Origin: Toxoplasma gondii ME49
Taxonomy: Eukaryota > Apicomplexa > Conoidasida > Eucoccidiorida > Sarcocystidae
DNA length: 64,000 bases
Direction: 5' to 3'
Assembly: GCF_000006565.2 (NCBI RefSeq)
Contig: NC_031478.1
Coordinates: forward strand, 3,429,127 to 3,493,126
Shown one piece after another: positions 49,471-63,002 of the stretch. The notes beneath the pieces are model-generated. The model had not been told where the DNA came from. It saw only the letters and a program-made list of their open reading frames with translations, and did no database searches. Positions within the stretch are counted from its first letter, which is position 1, and each line of letters begins with the position of its first letter. The translations under genes and the position numbers were made by a program.

Positions 49471-52400
49471 ATGGCAGACCGTCGAGGCTTGTCTCTTTTC
49501 GTAGACGATGAAGACGAAGAACCGAGTTCGCTTCCCAGACAGGGTCGCCTTTCCCGTCTTGTCGAGTCGCCCCTCCTTCGCTTTGTGCGGAAGTTTCTTC
49601 GGTGTGGCTCCCATATGTTTTGCGCTGCTTCTTGCGCTTTAGCAGGCGGCCTCGTTCTGCTCGCGTGCATATATGTGAACGTCTTCACGCTTACACGCTT
49701 CCTCTCTGCTTCACCAGAGGAACTCGTTTCGCTCTCGACGAACTGGCTTCCGTCCCTGAACAAACAAGGTATGTTCAGCAGCCTGTTGTCTTCTAGTGAG
49801 GTAGAACCGGCTGCCTTTACTGCTGTGGAACTGCCGCAGAGAACTGAGGTCACTTTCGCCCTGGACGACCGACTGCTTTCCTGCCCCTGGCAGGTGCGTT
49901 CCGGCCGCGAGAAGCGGAAGGGCAGGTTCGTTGCAAACGTCCTGGAGGAAGCGGACAAAGAAAAAGCGAAAGGTACCTCCTCAAACGGAACTGGTGCACC
50001 GAACACACCGTCGCCCTCCCATAAGACTAGAGGCTGTACACTCGCGCCTGCTGTCTTTTTCCAGCTCGGATCTGGAAAGAACGAATCGCCGTCTCTTGAC
50101 TTCTCAGCGGACCTCGAGGCTGTTTGCAACCTTGTTCGTGAAGAGGAGCAAGGCCAACAAGCTACTGTCCTCGCTTTGCCTCCTTTCCTCCCATTGTCTC
50201 CATTTGCAAAAGCGAAAAAACCAGAGGTCGCGATTGTATCGGTGGCCACCCGTTTCGAGTCTTCCCGGTCTTCGAGTTCAAGCCACACTCTCACGCTGTC
50301 CGGATTGACTCATTGGCCTCCCCCTGTGTCAGTTGCGTACACTCGCGCTGTTCTCTCACGTCCAGGTGCGAGTATCCGTTCCCAGAAAAGAAACACCAGC
50401 GTTCTTTTACCAGGTGTGGACTATCCAGCCACACGCGTGTTTATGCTCTACGTGCCACGGCCCGCAGAAACAACGGAGGCGTCCCTGACGCAAATTGACC
50501 AGGCCTTTGGTTTCATCGAATCGTGGAGGTACACCTTCTCTGTGTCTCAGGACGAAAGAAAGGAGACCGTGGTGCTTCCGAACGGCCGCCTGCCTCCGGA
50601 ATTCAGTCAAGACGCACTGACAGGAGAAAATCTTTTTTTCGCCTCGACAGGTGCCAAGAAAACGCGGCGCAGCAACTCAAGCAGACCCCGAGATCGCTGG
50701 CGGCCAACGCTGGTGTCAGCGTCTTCGAATGGCGACACGGAAAACGCTGACGAACCCGGCGAAAACAGAGAACTGCAAAGCAAGAGAACACACGCGGTTC
50801 CTAACGCCAGCTCGGTGCCTGCTTCTTCTCTTCCAGTTTCCTTGCGAGTTCCTTCCTCTATAACTTCCTCTCCCGGTTCCTCGGCGTTTTTGCCGAGCGG
50901 CTCGCGCGAAGCTGGGGAAGAAGCCGTCAAAGAAGCGAGAACGGCGGAGGAAAGTGCTCTGCATACAGACTTTGATTTAGAGACCCTGTTTGAAGGACTA
51001 CCGGACGCAGAGGGAGCAATTGGCAGCTCCACTGTTCTGAAAACCCCAGTTGTCAACGACGTTCTCCTTGTGGTCGACCCCCGAATCCCCCGGCCGCTTC
51101 TTCCCTGGATCTGCGACGAACTCGACGACTTGGGAGGCCTTGACGGCATGCGAGCCGATCTTCAACAGAGACTCCAGAGAGGCCTTTCTCTGAGACAGAG
51201 AAGCAAACCGCCTCGCTCTTCAGAAACACTCCAGAAAGAGGCAGGCATCCAAGAAAAGGAAGGCACCGGCGAAGTGGACAGCACCCAAGAAGAGAAAGGC
51301 GTCGAAGAAGAAGTGGACAAAGAGTCTAGACCAGAGGAAGGAGGTAGAGGGGAGAGAAGGCTCCAAGACTTCGCAGTAAATAATGAGAAGGCGAGTGCGG
51401 CGAAAGAGGGGTTTAAAAGGAAGTTAGCCGTTCCTGGGAGCGGTTCTGGGGAAACAAAAGACACGGAGAGCGAGATCCAGCAGCACAGATGCATAATTGT
51501 GAGAGTTTTGCTGGATGAAACGCAGGAGAATCCGTCCTGGACGCAAAAACACCCGGCAATGCACTCAGTGAGTGCGTTGACGCATCCGATCGTGGCCTGG
51601 CTCATGGGCCAGTACGACCTAGGCATGCGCAGTGATAACGACGCCTTTTTGTCTCCTGCGCTGCTTCGGAACGAAAACACGCCGTGGATGTGCGGAGTGA
51701 AGGAAACTGGCGAAGTCGACTTCTCCTTCTTCACAGGCTGGGGCGGCTACAACTCTGAAACGAATCGAAAGGTCCTTCCCGAATACTCCCGCCTCCTCAA
51801 ATTACGCCACCAACACGTTCACAACATTGGCAGCACCTGGTACGGCCGACCTAGCGACATCATCCGGATTGCGAGGCTCACAGTCAAGGTGAGAAAACAT
51901 GCGTTCGGGTAGTGGTTTTTGCAGGAGGAAAACGGCTTTAAAGAGACGACTGTTTCAATCTCTACGTGAGTCCAACTGCATGCCGGCCTTTCACACGCAA
52001 AAACACTTACTGCATCATACGTGCATACGCATATGTATATGTATGTATCTATTCATGTATATGCATATATTGAAACATGACATACTGTGAACACCGATTC
52101 GCATCGTGGCTTTAATAGATGGTTCTCCATGATTCTTGCGGAAAAACCCGGAAACTGACACACGCACACAAAAGCTAATGTATGCGTCCAACTGCGTTGC
52201 ACTACAAAACTGTAAGCAGAACCGCATGCAAATACATACACATGTACACATTCGTTGATATGCCCATGCAAAGTTTTTTACGCATTCTGTCGCGCGCAAA
52301 GAAATATGCATGTGAAGCTCACATATAAAATATTTTGGAGCAGAATTTCACAATCATTCCTGCACACCGTTCTTCTCCAAGTAAATATATATGCATACGT

Positions 52401-53970
52401 GCTTGCACAGTGAATGCGACTACGCGTCCTGTCAGGCTGTGACAGCAGAAAGTAAATCCTTGTATGTTTCAGGAGGAAAGGCAGCGCTCAGGAAAATGTG
52501 ATTCTTGTCTCAGTAGACTTATGTATATATATATATATATATACACGGGGGCGGCTTTTACTGGGTGGAAGGCGAGTCACGTTTCGGCTTTGATTCTTCC
52601 TCCCATTTTTCCTTGTGTATCTTTTTATTTTGTTCAGGTGGGAAACTTCTTGATGAACGCGGACCCTGTTTTCGTGCGAAGGGATGGAGAGTGGCCTGTA
52701 TGGTACCGAGGCGTGCTGCTCTTGTACTCCGCAGAAATTGCAGTAAATCACTTGGTCGACAAGCATCGCTTGTTTGTTAGAAAGGACCTTCTTGACACAT
52801 GTGAGATCGCGTCTGAAGTCGACATAGGCATTCGTCTACCGATTCAGCACCCTCACTGCAACCTGCACAGCTCCGTCATAGTAGACGTGGACTCCTGTCT
52901 ACGCAGCATCCGTTGCAGATTACTGTTTCATCGAATAAGACGATTATCTGTCACAGAGGAAAAGACAGGAGAGACAAACTGCCACTTGTGCATACAGGTG
53001 GACATAATATACGAATCGATAGATGTTTATATGTATATGCATGCATGTGAGTATGGAGATCTACATCATACACGCAGGTCACTGTGTTGGCGTTTGTGAT
53101 TGTGTAGAATGCGTGTGTACTTCAGGCACCCCTTGTGTATCGGCATCTGTTTGCTCTCTCTTTCTTTCGCTATGCGGCGCTGTTGTGTCGTCTCGACAAG
53201 TGAGAGTCTCTCCTCGCTTCTCGGATGTTTTGTCTCGTGGTCCAAATTTCGGTGTTTGCTCATCAGAGGGCTGCTGCTTCTCCGGCCCGCCACCCACCTG
53301 GTGTAATTCCACATCGGTTATGCTCGAGGATTGATAATGGTTCACTGTAACCACTCATCTCAACAGCGAGAGGAAACGACTACTCGAAAATTTCTGGTTT
53401 TCCGCACTGCATGCGTATCTGCTTTCTGTTTCCTAGCCGCATCGGAAGCGATTCTGTGGTCGACCTCGCCAGGCTTGCACATTCATTGCTGGCACACGCC
53501 GGACTTTTTTAGCAAACATAAATTTGGCGACGGTGGCTACAACGAGGCCGAATTGTTTCGCTCTCCAAATTTCGACTTTGAAGATGTGCGTTGGTATTCC
53601 TTTGTAAATGCGGCAAATGGAAAACGCAGGCGCCTTCTACAACTCCAGGAGGAAGTAAAGGTGAGGAGACAGGTTTTCAGCACTCATTTGTGTAGTCGTC
53701 TACCGAGCTCTAGGGAGGTACGAAACTTTCAATTTACGCAGATACATCTAAAACGACCTGCAGACGTTTCTGCACATATGTTTATTCCCATATGTTTACA
53801 GATATATGCAAGAAAACATATAGGAGTGGTGAGGGATGTCGACAACACAAGATGCTTTCGCGGACATATATACTCATAGAATATAAAATCTACTGCAGCA
53901 ACTACTCCTAAAGCCTCTGCCGCGCAGCTGTGGACACGAATAGGTTGCCATCTCTAGATTCATACACTCA

Positions 53971-54010
<40 letters not shown>

Positions 54011-54047
54011 CGCACAGGAGATAAAATCGCGGCACTCGCGGCTGTAG
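49471..54047 (+). CDS. Type II membrane protein with DUF7164-like (glycosyltransferase-like) domain
   Basis: Exons 49471-51888, 52638-52800, 53437-53660 and 54018-54047, phase-consistent, about 944 residues. A single membrane segment (AGGLVLLACIYVNVFTL, residues about 57-73) after a short charged tail suggests a signal anchor with the bulk in the secretory lumen. Residues about 180-660 are largely disordered and charged, with a Glu/Lys-rich stretch. The C-terminal quarter is a conserved domain: MRSDNDAFLSPAL contains a DxD-like acidic motif, followed by FFTGWGGYN, HNIGSTWYG and WPVWYRGVLLLYSAEIAVNHL. HIHCWHTPDFFSKHKFGDG follows after the exon 2/3 junction. I recognise this order as that of the DUF7164 family, which resembles nucleotide-sugar transferases. 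Golgi or ER glycosyl transfer is inference; substrate unknown. The last exon encodes only nine residues after a (TA)n tract and is the least certain. Confidence 0.75.
52523..52542. repeat. (TA)n microsatellite in DUF7164 gene intron 1
   Basis: About ten TA units lie roughly 95 bases before the exon 2 acceptor of the DUF7164-like gene. It is a simple repeat with no other feature. Confidence 0.85.
53974..54007. repeat. (TA)n microsatellite directly before the last DUF7164-gene acceptor
   Basis: About 17 TA units end ten bases before the AG acceptor at 54016-54017, occupying the place of the usual pyrimidine tract. Length changes here could influence splicing of the last exon. Confidence 0.85.
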
Positions 54048-57000
54048 GTCTTCGAGCAGAGTCCGCCCTGAAAACAAGTCCGTTTGCCGTTGTGTGGCGT
54101 TTGCTATTTGGTCTGCCTGGTCATTTTTTCCGGCCTTGCGGTTTTGACTTTTGACTTTCTTCTCAGCGCCGCGGGAAACCGCATCGCCGCAAGGACACCC
54201 ACGCGCCTCTCTCGTGGCTCCTCGATGCGGTCCTCGTTCAGGCGTTTTCACTTTGCCCTAGCGAGAAGCCGTACGCACAGAAAGGCGGGAAAATGTGTTG
54301 CAAATACAAGAGCCTGTGTTCGAGACAGACGAGGCAATCTCAAAAGTCTGATGACCCGTGTTGCAGGCTGGAAGAAGATGCTGCCGGTTGCGTTCTTCAG
54401 CCTTGCAGAGGTGCGAACGAGACTTCTCTTTGGGGAAATATCCTGTTGCATGCAAGCCGAAAAACACGTACATGCGGAAACCAGGAGGAAGGGCGCTGTC
54501 GACGGATGCGTTGGAGTGCATTTTTTCATTCGATAATTTGCGCCCACCCTTGTCATACATATTACGTTGATGATCTCACTCTCAAACTTTAGCCGGTTGA
54601 TAGCGGCTAGCGTACGCAACCGAATGTCAACTACTGATACAACAGATCCACATATACTGAGAGGTGTGGAGACTCTCACAGGAGATAGATGCATAAATGG
54701 AGAAGCAAGCACATAGACATCTACCTGCCTCCATGTGTATGTGCATATGTGTGTACGCCCATGAGTCTGTATGCGTCCGTAGACACAGGAATCCGCGTGC
54801 AGACGGCTGGAAAGAAACACAGGCGTCGCCAATTCGACACTTTTCATGTGACACTCCACTGTCTTGTTTGCATCTGGAAGGATATTTTTTCCGCGGGAGG
54901 AAAATCTCTCGTGTACGAGAACGCGTACACGATGCTCGTACATGGCACGCGTGTCTACAGGTGTACACATCGACGTATATCTGCATATCTGTGGTGCTTT
55001 TACGTGCGCTACTTGTGTTTGCGTGGTCTGTATGCCCATCCTGTGTTCACCAGATTGGTCTTCTCGAGAAGCAGGTCTTTCAGACTTAGTTGCAACAGCA
55101 AGAGACGACCTTACCGGCGGTGCCGAGAGCAACACACCTCCGATCACAGAGCCATTTCGGTCAGTTGATAGCAACCTTTTTGCCCACAACCGGTGAAGAG
55201 TTACACTCGCATTTTCGATTTCTTGCTAAATTCGTGTACAATTAAGAAGCGCGTTCACATGTAAGCAGGCTCAAATACTTGCGAGTCCATTCTCATACTC
55301 GATGCAAATCTGGAGTGCTGTACGTAGTGGATCGTACCAAGCACTCGTGAGACGGTCATCGGAAGCCACACACAGACTCGTGTATAAATTTCCCTCACAT
55401 AGGTTTACGTACAGTTCTTCACAAATGCAAATTTGTAGATTTCTGTTTCTTCCTCTGAGTGCCTACGCATATTTCCATGACTAACCTTATATATATTGGA
55501 GTCTGCATATGTAAGCGATCATCCAGATTCCACCGTGCATATATGTGACTGCTTATCTATTCGTCTCTCTTTAGGCATGTGTATATATGCTGATGTGGTA
55601 CATGTTTCTTGCGTACAGTGTGAAGAATGTAACTGCGGGCAGAATCGGTCGCCTTGAGAATGTCTCAATTCGTGTCCTATTTGGTGATGTATTTGTACTG
55701 AGTTCAGAAGGGAAGGAAATGGGGAAGCGAAACAACTTCCCGGCAATCTCAGCGCATCCCGACCTCCATCCCCTCCTAGCAGCTTTCAGGGCCTTATGGC
55801 TTTTCGTAAAAAATTGGCGCTGGAGAACTTCACGACTACATAAGTCAGGCGTAATGCGTTTATAAAAGTAGATGACTTCTTAATTGTTTAGATATATGCT
55901 GGAAGCATATCTGGTTTTCTCACTTTCATCTATTTAACCAACGCTGCAGTACATCGTTAGTTGGTCAGGTAGCTCCTTCCTTGTACAAGGACAAAACGAT
56001 CGAGCGCATGAGCTGCGAAACCCTTGGGAGCTGTGAAGTATTTCCTGCCACAGAAGCTGTCCTTTGTTTCCACAAACGTTTTGGTTCTTATTGCTTTAGT
56101 GCCTCTCCTATGGCGGGTTTCATGTGAAGAATATGTTCACCACTCTCTATGCACGTTCAGAAGCGTTCACGTACACAGATGCATAAACGTGTAGATACAC
56201 GGATACACGCATAGGTTGTATCATTCAGAGTGTACAACGGCAGTGTTCGTAACTTTCGGATATGTAGATTGGCAGGTTCTCCCTTTCGTAGTAACCTACA
56301 TACGGTCTTGTTTTCGTCCGCTTCTGCTTTAAAGGCTTTTCTGTGGTGAGTTGGTTTACATTCACCCCAGACATATATATTTATGGAAACATCTTGCTTG
56401 CACAAACCTGTTGTACACGTGAACAGATGCAGCGCATGCATTGACGTTTCAAGCTGGAGACATGCAACCCCTGCATCGCGGTGGACAAACCGTTGTGCAC
56501 GGATTGTTGTACACAGTTGTGCTGTTTGGGAACTGGTGACTTTGTCTAATGATGGGATGTGTTTTCAAGGCGTATCTCCGAAAATGAGTATAAAATGCAC
56601 TTTTTTTCGCACTGTGACTCTGACCCTTGGCCCAAGAAAGTTCCCGTTCTCGCCTTGCTCCTGTTGCGTTTAACAACTTGTGAGAAAAAACGTTCAGATT
56701 TCACCGCCTAGGCATTTTGTCTGTACGACGGCAGAAGACGCAATCTGTTCTCAAGGGCGAAGACACACTCAGGATCAGGCAAAAATAGTGCGCTTCCGTA
56801 AAAGATTCTGTTTCGCAGTGTGCCACTGATGTTTCCCTTCGCCCGAAAGGTGGAGAAAACTGCCAAACGAGAACAATCGTTTCACACACAAAAAAACACG
56901 ACGTTTGGGTGCTGATGCGGCCGATCCGCAAGGAAGCTTGCGTAGCTCTGGCTTTTTACACACTTCACCAAGAAATGAGTTTCAGACGTTCACATCATCT

Positions 57001-57969
57001 ACATCAGTACCCATATATAATGATGTAAGCACACCGAGGAATATGTGTTTTTGCTGTTGGTTCCAGAACCAAACCTTGGGTGGAGATCGAGTGTTCTTTG
57101 TGGAGAGCGCGTTTGTCGACTTTGTTTAAAATGCGTTCCGTACGTCTCTCAAAGTGGGCTCACTCAGTAGAGGGTCCAATCGATCAGACTGTTTGCATAA
57201 ATGCTAAACCCCTTTCCGACCGTTAGGAACCGCATTAAATTGCCCAGCGTCGCTCACACCAACACACACCAGCATAGCTGCGGAATATCAGACCTGCTCT
57301 CGCGTGGAACACCAAGTACAGCGGAACTGTCAGTGAGGTTTCATAATCTGGTCTTGGCCCTCCAGGTGCACCCCAACTGAGATCCAAGTGCCGAAGCTAC
57401 AAACAGAATGAAGCTGGTTCTTCTGTTCTCTCGAGATGCAAGTTGACATCAAAAATCAGCGACTGTGTTTGATTCAACGAAGGTGTACAAAAACAAGGCG
57501 TTTGCTCCCTGCTTCGGCGTCTCTTGTGAACACCGGCAGAAGCCGAAAGACGCAACGGAACGACACATGATTCTTATACAATATATGTATGTATATATAC
57601 GGATTTCTGAACACATACCATAACTACACAGGATGTACGTGCATAAGCTACACGTATCCACGTCCATCGAGAAGTCTACCGTTGACATTAACATCTCGTT
57701 AAAATGACAGTGCACCGCAGAACAGACAGTCCTAGGATGACCAACGTAAGGCGCCCTTCGTTCAATCTGTACGCATTCGATTCCCAGGAGAAAGCAGAAA
57801 CGAGTGCTTTAGACACGCTGAAAGACGCCTGCGGACTTTAGTGTTATCGCCCGAAACCTGTAAAACGGCCGCGGCACATGCCATCACCCGTACATTTAAG
57901 TAAGCAGATGCATGCATAAGAATGGTATTCGTTTTCACACTTTTCTACAAACATACAATACATATATAC

Positions 57970-58001
<32 letters not shown>

Positions 58002-60316
58002 GTATTTTGAATTTGGATCTTCTCATCGATCCGACTGAGATAGATATACGTTTCCGGTGGCACACTGGCGAATTCTATCTAACGCCAGCAAGGATGAGGA
58101 TAATCGAGACTTTCCCGTGGTGAAATTCTTTTGCACGCACATGCATGTTCATGTGAGGTGTCTGCTGTTCCCAGCGACGAGAAGCCGAGAGACAGAGAAC
58201 GACATAAACTACACTGGATTTTCTTCCATTTCTCCCTGGAAAAACCGACCGTGGACCTTCACTGGTGAGGTTCCAAAGGCACGCCGGGAAAGAGTCTCGC
58301 GAAATTCGCTGCTTCAGCCTCATGAAGGGAGTTTGAAACAGACGGATACTCGTGTGGAATCGTGGCGGTTTCCACGTATTTCAGGAGGGCTTCCTCCTTC
58401 AGCCGCGTCTAGCAATCGTAGTAAGGAACGGCACTAGGAATAAATGAATATGCCTGCTGCCTTTTCACCAAAAGAACAGAGGGCAAAATACAGGAATTCT
58501 TGCTTGCGTTCTGGCGTCTCTCCCGCACTCCCCTCGGAGGACGAAGGTAGGACCGGACACACAAGAAACGTGCAGTGTACACAGGAAATTCCTCGTGTTC
58601 CCTTTTCTGTGCGTTCAGCATGCTCATAATCGACAGAAACTCGCATCACGCTTCGTCGCGTCGAGGACCTTTTCCTTGCACGCGAGAATTCCGCCTCCTC
58701 CACTGAAGCAGAGCACGCGAGCAAAACGGTGCGATGATACCATCCTCTACAGGCTCACGGACATAGTCACCAATACATGTGCTTTTGCACACGAATGTTC
58801 TCATCCACGTTCGTACGAATACATGCCTTGAGTAAGAATATCGAGTGAGGTGAGACAGCACCGGTATGAGAAGTGTTGCTCGTTCATTACCATTTGAAAA
58901 TGTGGAGAAGTTCCGTTATGAAATACAAACAATTACGATCATAGACTGCTGCACTATTGAAGAACGACGCACCAGTTCTCTCTCTCGCGGCTCTCCACGT
59001 TTGGAATTCTTTATTCTTCTCTGACCGGGACTCAGTCGTCGATGGCGTTATTCTTTCACCCATACATCCTTATTTCTAGTCACGTATGAAGGCAGTTCCA
59101 ATTTACCACGAACCCATTTCATTGATATACCAAGGGAAAGAAATGAGGTCCAAAGCACATACGAACCTACGCCTTCTCCACTGTGTTCCAATGCAACATC
59201 CCAGTGTATTCGACTTTGTCTCTCAAGAGAAAGCGTCTCCAACTCTGCAACTTCCTCATGACCTCGACTCTATCTCGGCGTGATGTGCCAAGTCTTTTGC
59301 GACCCGGCAGAATCCGCGGCGTGCTTATCGTCGCGACAGTGAAACTGCTTCCTCCTCTCAAATGAAGAGACCTGCGCCCGATTTGCATGTACACAACAAT
59401 TATCCACTAGAAGGCATACATTATGTGTACATGTTAGTTGAGCAAAGTAGAGCAGATGTGCTCAAATAGAAATTCAAGGCTTTTCCTCCGCAAAAAATCC
59501 TCCATTCTGCCAAGAATAGGGAAATAAGGCACTCAAAGTCAGTCCATGCATGCTTCTCCACCGACTAAAACACGCCCCTTTGAACGCTTCAGACCACTTG
59601 ACTTGTTTGAAAAAAGTCGCCGAAGAGATCCTTTTCGTCGTCAAGCGCTCTGCCCGTCTCAGTCGAAACAGAGCTGGCGTGTCTGCAGGCAGAAGATGAG
59701 TTTGCAAAACGGTGAAACGCATGGAAATCAAGAGAAAACGCACACACAAACGTAAGCAAGACCGCTACGAGGGCAGCGAAACCATCGACACAAAACCTCG
59801 ACAAACACACACGCACATGCGCTGACTCCCACAGACACCACATACGACATGCTAACAGAAACCCACGTGTACAGAGAGAAATTGTCAACGCTCGAACCTT
59901 TGTTTTCCGGGATACACTTTTGCCAGGTCTGAGGCGGAAACGAACTGTTTTTCATGACAGGCATGTGAAGTGCATGAAGTAAAGTGGAATCCAGTTCTCC
60001 TCGAAAACCGAATGCGACAGAACAACGTAGGAAAAAGGTCTACAACAGAGAACACCGGAAGAACCACCACAGCCAGAACAGTCGAACAGAGATGTTCTCG
60101 ATTTCTCTACTTGTAAATGTAAAGCATCAACCACCAACCCGCGGGGAGACGAGAAGCTCAGCACGAACATAAACGCACTGCCGGGGACTCCAAGGCCAGC
60201 ACGGGAACCGCGACAGGGAAAGACGCCACCAGGCGCATCCGGAAAAAAGAATCGATGAAGTAAAAGAAGAAACACACGGGCGAGCATTCTTTTGTCAGGC
60301 TCGCGTGACTCCTCAC
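54048..60316. other. Convergent intergenic region with several microsatellites; no gene recognised
   Basis: This 6.3-kb stretch lies between the ends of the plus-strand DUF7164-like gene and the minus-strand RING gene. It should contain both 3' UTRs and the unresolved last exon of the RING gene (probably 59.9-60.3 kb). I found no domain, no exon chain and no RNA gene. Frames such as 55587-55865 and 58057-58437 on the plus strand lack convincing coding character. Confidence 0.35.
57970..58001. repeat. (TA)n microsatellite
   Basis: About 16 alternating TA units, flanked by palindromic ACGTA/TACGT ends, lie in the convergent intergenic region. Confidence 0.85.
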
Positions 60317-63002
60317 CTCAGAAATAGACACGTGAGTAGGGCAGATGGGGCACCGGAGCGTCTGACGGCTGCGGCGAGATGTCACGCGCTCGACGCAGGA
60401 ACTGCAGACACGTCCAGATCGACCAATGGACTCCAAAGCGACCAATAAACCACATATTCACAATACATGCGCTGATCAACAGCTGGATTCCGCTGGCTGT
60501 TACGTTACCCGCCCGATGATACTCCGTCTCCCTACATACATCATATACATACATAAATATCTATATGCATATATATATATATATATATATATATAGGTAG
60601 ATAGATACGTAGATATATACGCGCGCACACATCTGTCAAGTAGTATACAGCCGCATAGTATGTTGGCATTCGTAGTTGGAGCCAAACATCGGCATCACAC
60701 ACTTGATCGACAAATCGACTTTGCTGCCTCATGCTCATCCGTCAACACGCCAACTACCTCAAGACGGGAACATATAAATCCACTGTTGATGACCTGACCT
60801 TTCATCGCGAGTTGTGTGTCTGAGTCGAGAGACCCTCATTCCTGAACGCTGAAGAAGTTTCGCGACATGTCTCGTCTGGATGCCTTCCCTGGTCTCAACA
60901 CCTTCGCACGTGCTTACCTGCAGATGGTGTGGCCGCAAGTCAGAAGCATTGCAGGGTTTTTTGTAGAGGTTTGTTCGCGACTGACAGCACAGGTGAAATT
61001 CGAGTGGAAGTGGAAAGCGGGACCTAGATCCAACTCGAGAGCGAGCATCCCCCCATCGCTGAGCAGCGGCGAGGGCGGCCCCCCCGCCGGCGCGGCTCCC
61101 GCCTGAGAGGCCCCCACAGAGCCCCCGACAGAGGCGTCTCTTCTCGATCGGTGGAGCATCGCAGCGAGAGTAGGCAGGGTGGAGAAAGGCTGCGGGAGGT
61201 GCCCAGGAATAGCGACGTCGCTCCGCTGGTTTCTGGAGAGCGACGCTCGCGCATCGACAGAAGGATGCTCGGGGAAGTCACAAATGCACTCGAGGCGTCT
61301 GCAGCAGACGCAGAAGGTCCCAGGGGCCCCCTGCGGAGAAGAAATGCGCGAAGCGGACACAGGAAGAAAGGCGTGGCGCGCGCTCCTCGACGGGAAGACC
61401 CAAGGCAAACGTGGAGAGAAAAGAGAAGCGGAGACAGCCGAGGAAGAGACATCAGGAGACAGGGGAGACATGGACTCTGGAGGTGCTGCAGGGGTTTGAG
61501 GGAGAAAAGACAAAGGCAGGAGCGAGGAAGACCCGCCGTTCGAAGACAACAGGCTGGGGAGCAGAGCGAAGAACGCCGCAGTCGAAGATGCCGAAGACGG
61601 AAAGAGAGGCGGAGAAGAAGAATAAGCAGCCAAAGAATTTGGAGAAGTCGGCGGAGGCGGCTCTGCAGCTAGCTGAGGAGACTGCTGAGATACGACTTGA
61701 AGAAGCTGGAAAAAAAGCAAGCACTCAAAAACAGTGTGCTGAGACAATGGGTAGCACCCATTAGCGCAAGCACCAAGATACCGATAGACTGCTATGAAAG
61801 TAGAGGTTCCGGTGCATCTCTCTCTGTCTACGAATCTACCATTAGAAAAAGAAAAATAACCCACGACAGGAATCCTCCAGAGAAACCCCGTACAGTTGTA
61901 GGCAAAAGGTAAATTCCAGAAGACTGCTTTGCTTGCGCTTCACTGCACAGCCTTAGGAACCACCTTTCGCGTCAGACCGCACTTGAGGACGAAAAACAAC
62001 CTCGAATATGCATGGGTCTGTAAGCGTTTGTGTAGCATGGGAAACGAAACGTGAGATCTCTGTTTCGCGTGGAGACCGTACTTGCATAAGCCGAGGGAGG
62101 GCGATATTTCCAGCGCACAAGAGGACAGTGAGAGGACTTTCGAGAGGGAGGGAGACCCGTCGCCACGTTTTGCTTCCTCCACACGTCTGGCAGAGGTTGT
62201 CTGCAAATTCATCCTTCTTCTGCGCCTTCTTGCGCGCGGCGGAACCCTCTCCGCAATTTGGATTCTTCACCAGGAGGCCCAGTGTCTCCAGTTTTTTCTC
62301 TGCTGTCCGACCTTGTTTCCGCCCACGATACACGCGTCGCCGCCGCCTTCTTGGAGCTGCCCCGCCGTGGAGACATCCGTCTTGCGACTCCTCTTCGTTT
62401 CTCTCTGTGTTTCCGTCTTCGTGTCTTTCTCTGTTTCTCTCTGCGTTCCTCTCTCCGTTTCGCTCCTCGCCTTCCGGGGCTTGGCCTCTTCTTCCACGCG
62501 CTCGTCCTCCCATACTCTTGCTGCGCCTCCTCCTCGAACAGCGTCGTTCTGCGTATCCTTTCTCGTCTCCGTGGTCTCCCCTGTCTTCTTCCTCATCGTC
62601 GTTTCGCCACCGTACGTTTCTGTCGAAACCGTCTGCGGTCGTCGACCTTGGCGCACCTGACCGATGACCTTCTCCGGCTCCAGAGAGGCCTTCTTCTTTG
62701 CTTGTCCGGGTCGGAGGAAGGACCAGCCGACAGGCGAAACACCCGCTGGCGTCGGAGACACTTTGGAGACACTCACAGTTTCTGCAGGCGCAGCAAGTGC
62801 ACATGCTGCACCCCCGGCCTCCGAAAATCCCGATTCGCCGAATGTCCTCGTCTCCAGACAAAGGCCCCCGACAGTCGTCACTTGTCTCGTCCTCTGTCTC
62901 GGAGCCTTCGCGGCTAGCCAACGCGCTGTCCAGGCTCTGCTGCCGACTCGTGCTGCTCGACCTCACACTCGCCGTGCTCGGAGACACCTCAGGGCTCCTC
63001 AT
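60317..63002 (-). CDS. RING-type E3 ubiquitin ligase candidate (ends unresolved)
   Basis: Exons 63002-62082, 61705-60918 and 60401-60317 join in phase to about 597 residues; a further 3' exon must follow. Residues 1-307 are disordered and very rich in Arg/Glu, with a Cys-rich patch (CSMCTCCACRNCECL) and an LCQTCGG knuckle. Exon 2 begins with Ser/Pro-rich sequence and a second Cys cluster (FCVCCRRLECIC). The C-terminal module reads FTCAVSREQTSTKNPAMLLT, then CGHTICSSCVERV, then LRCPICPTHVS: a RING with C-G-H-x2-C-x2-C and C-x2-C pairs. The first C-x2-C pair is reduced to a single Cys (CAVS), as in RMND5/GID-like RINGs whose text is F-T-C-P-V. The likely role is E3 ligase; the substrate is unknown. 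The start is either ATG 63002 or an upstream exon near 63.5 kb. Confidence 0.65.
60566..60595. repeat. (TA)n microsatellite in RING gene intron 2
   Basis: About 15 TA units lie between the second and third proposed exons of the RING gene; a simple repeat with AT-rich flanks. Confidence 0.85.

Noticed and set aside
61151..62667. Long plus-strand frames opposite the RING gene
   Set aside because: Their composition (Arg/Glu or Ser/Phe/Leu runs) is the complement of the biased minus-strand codons, and they have no splice-consistent continuation.
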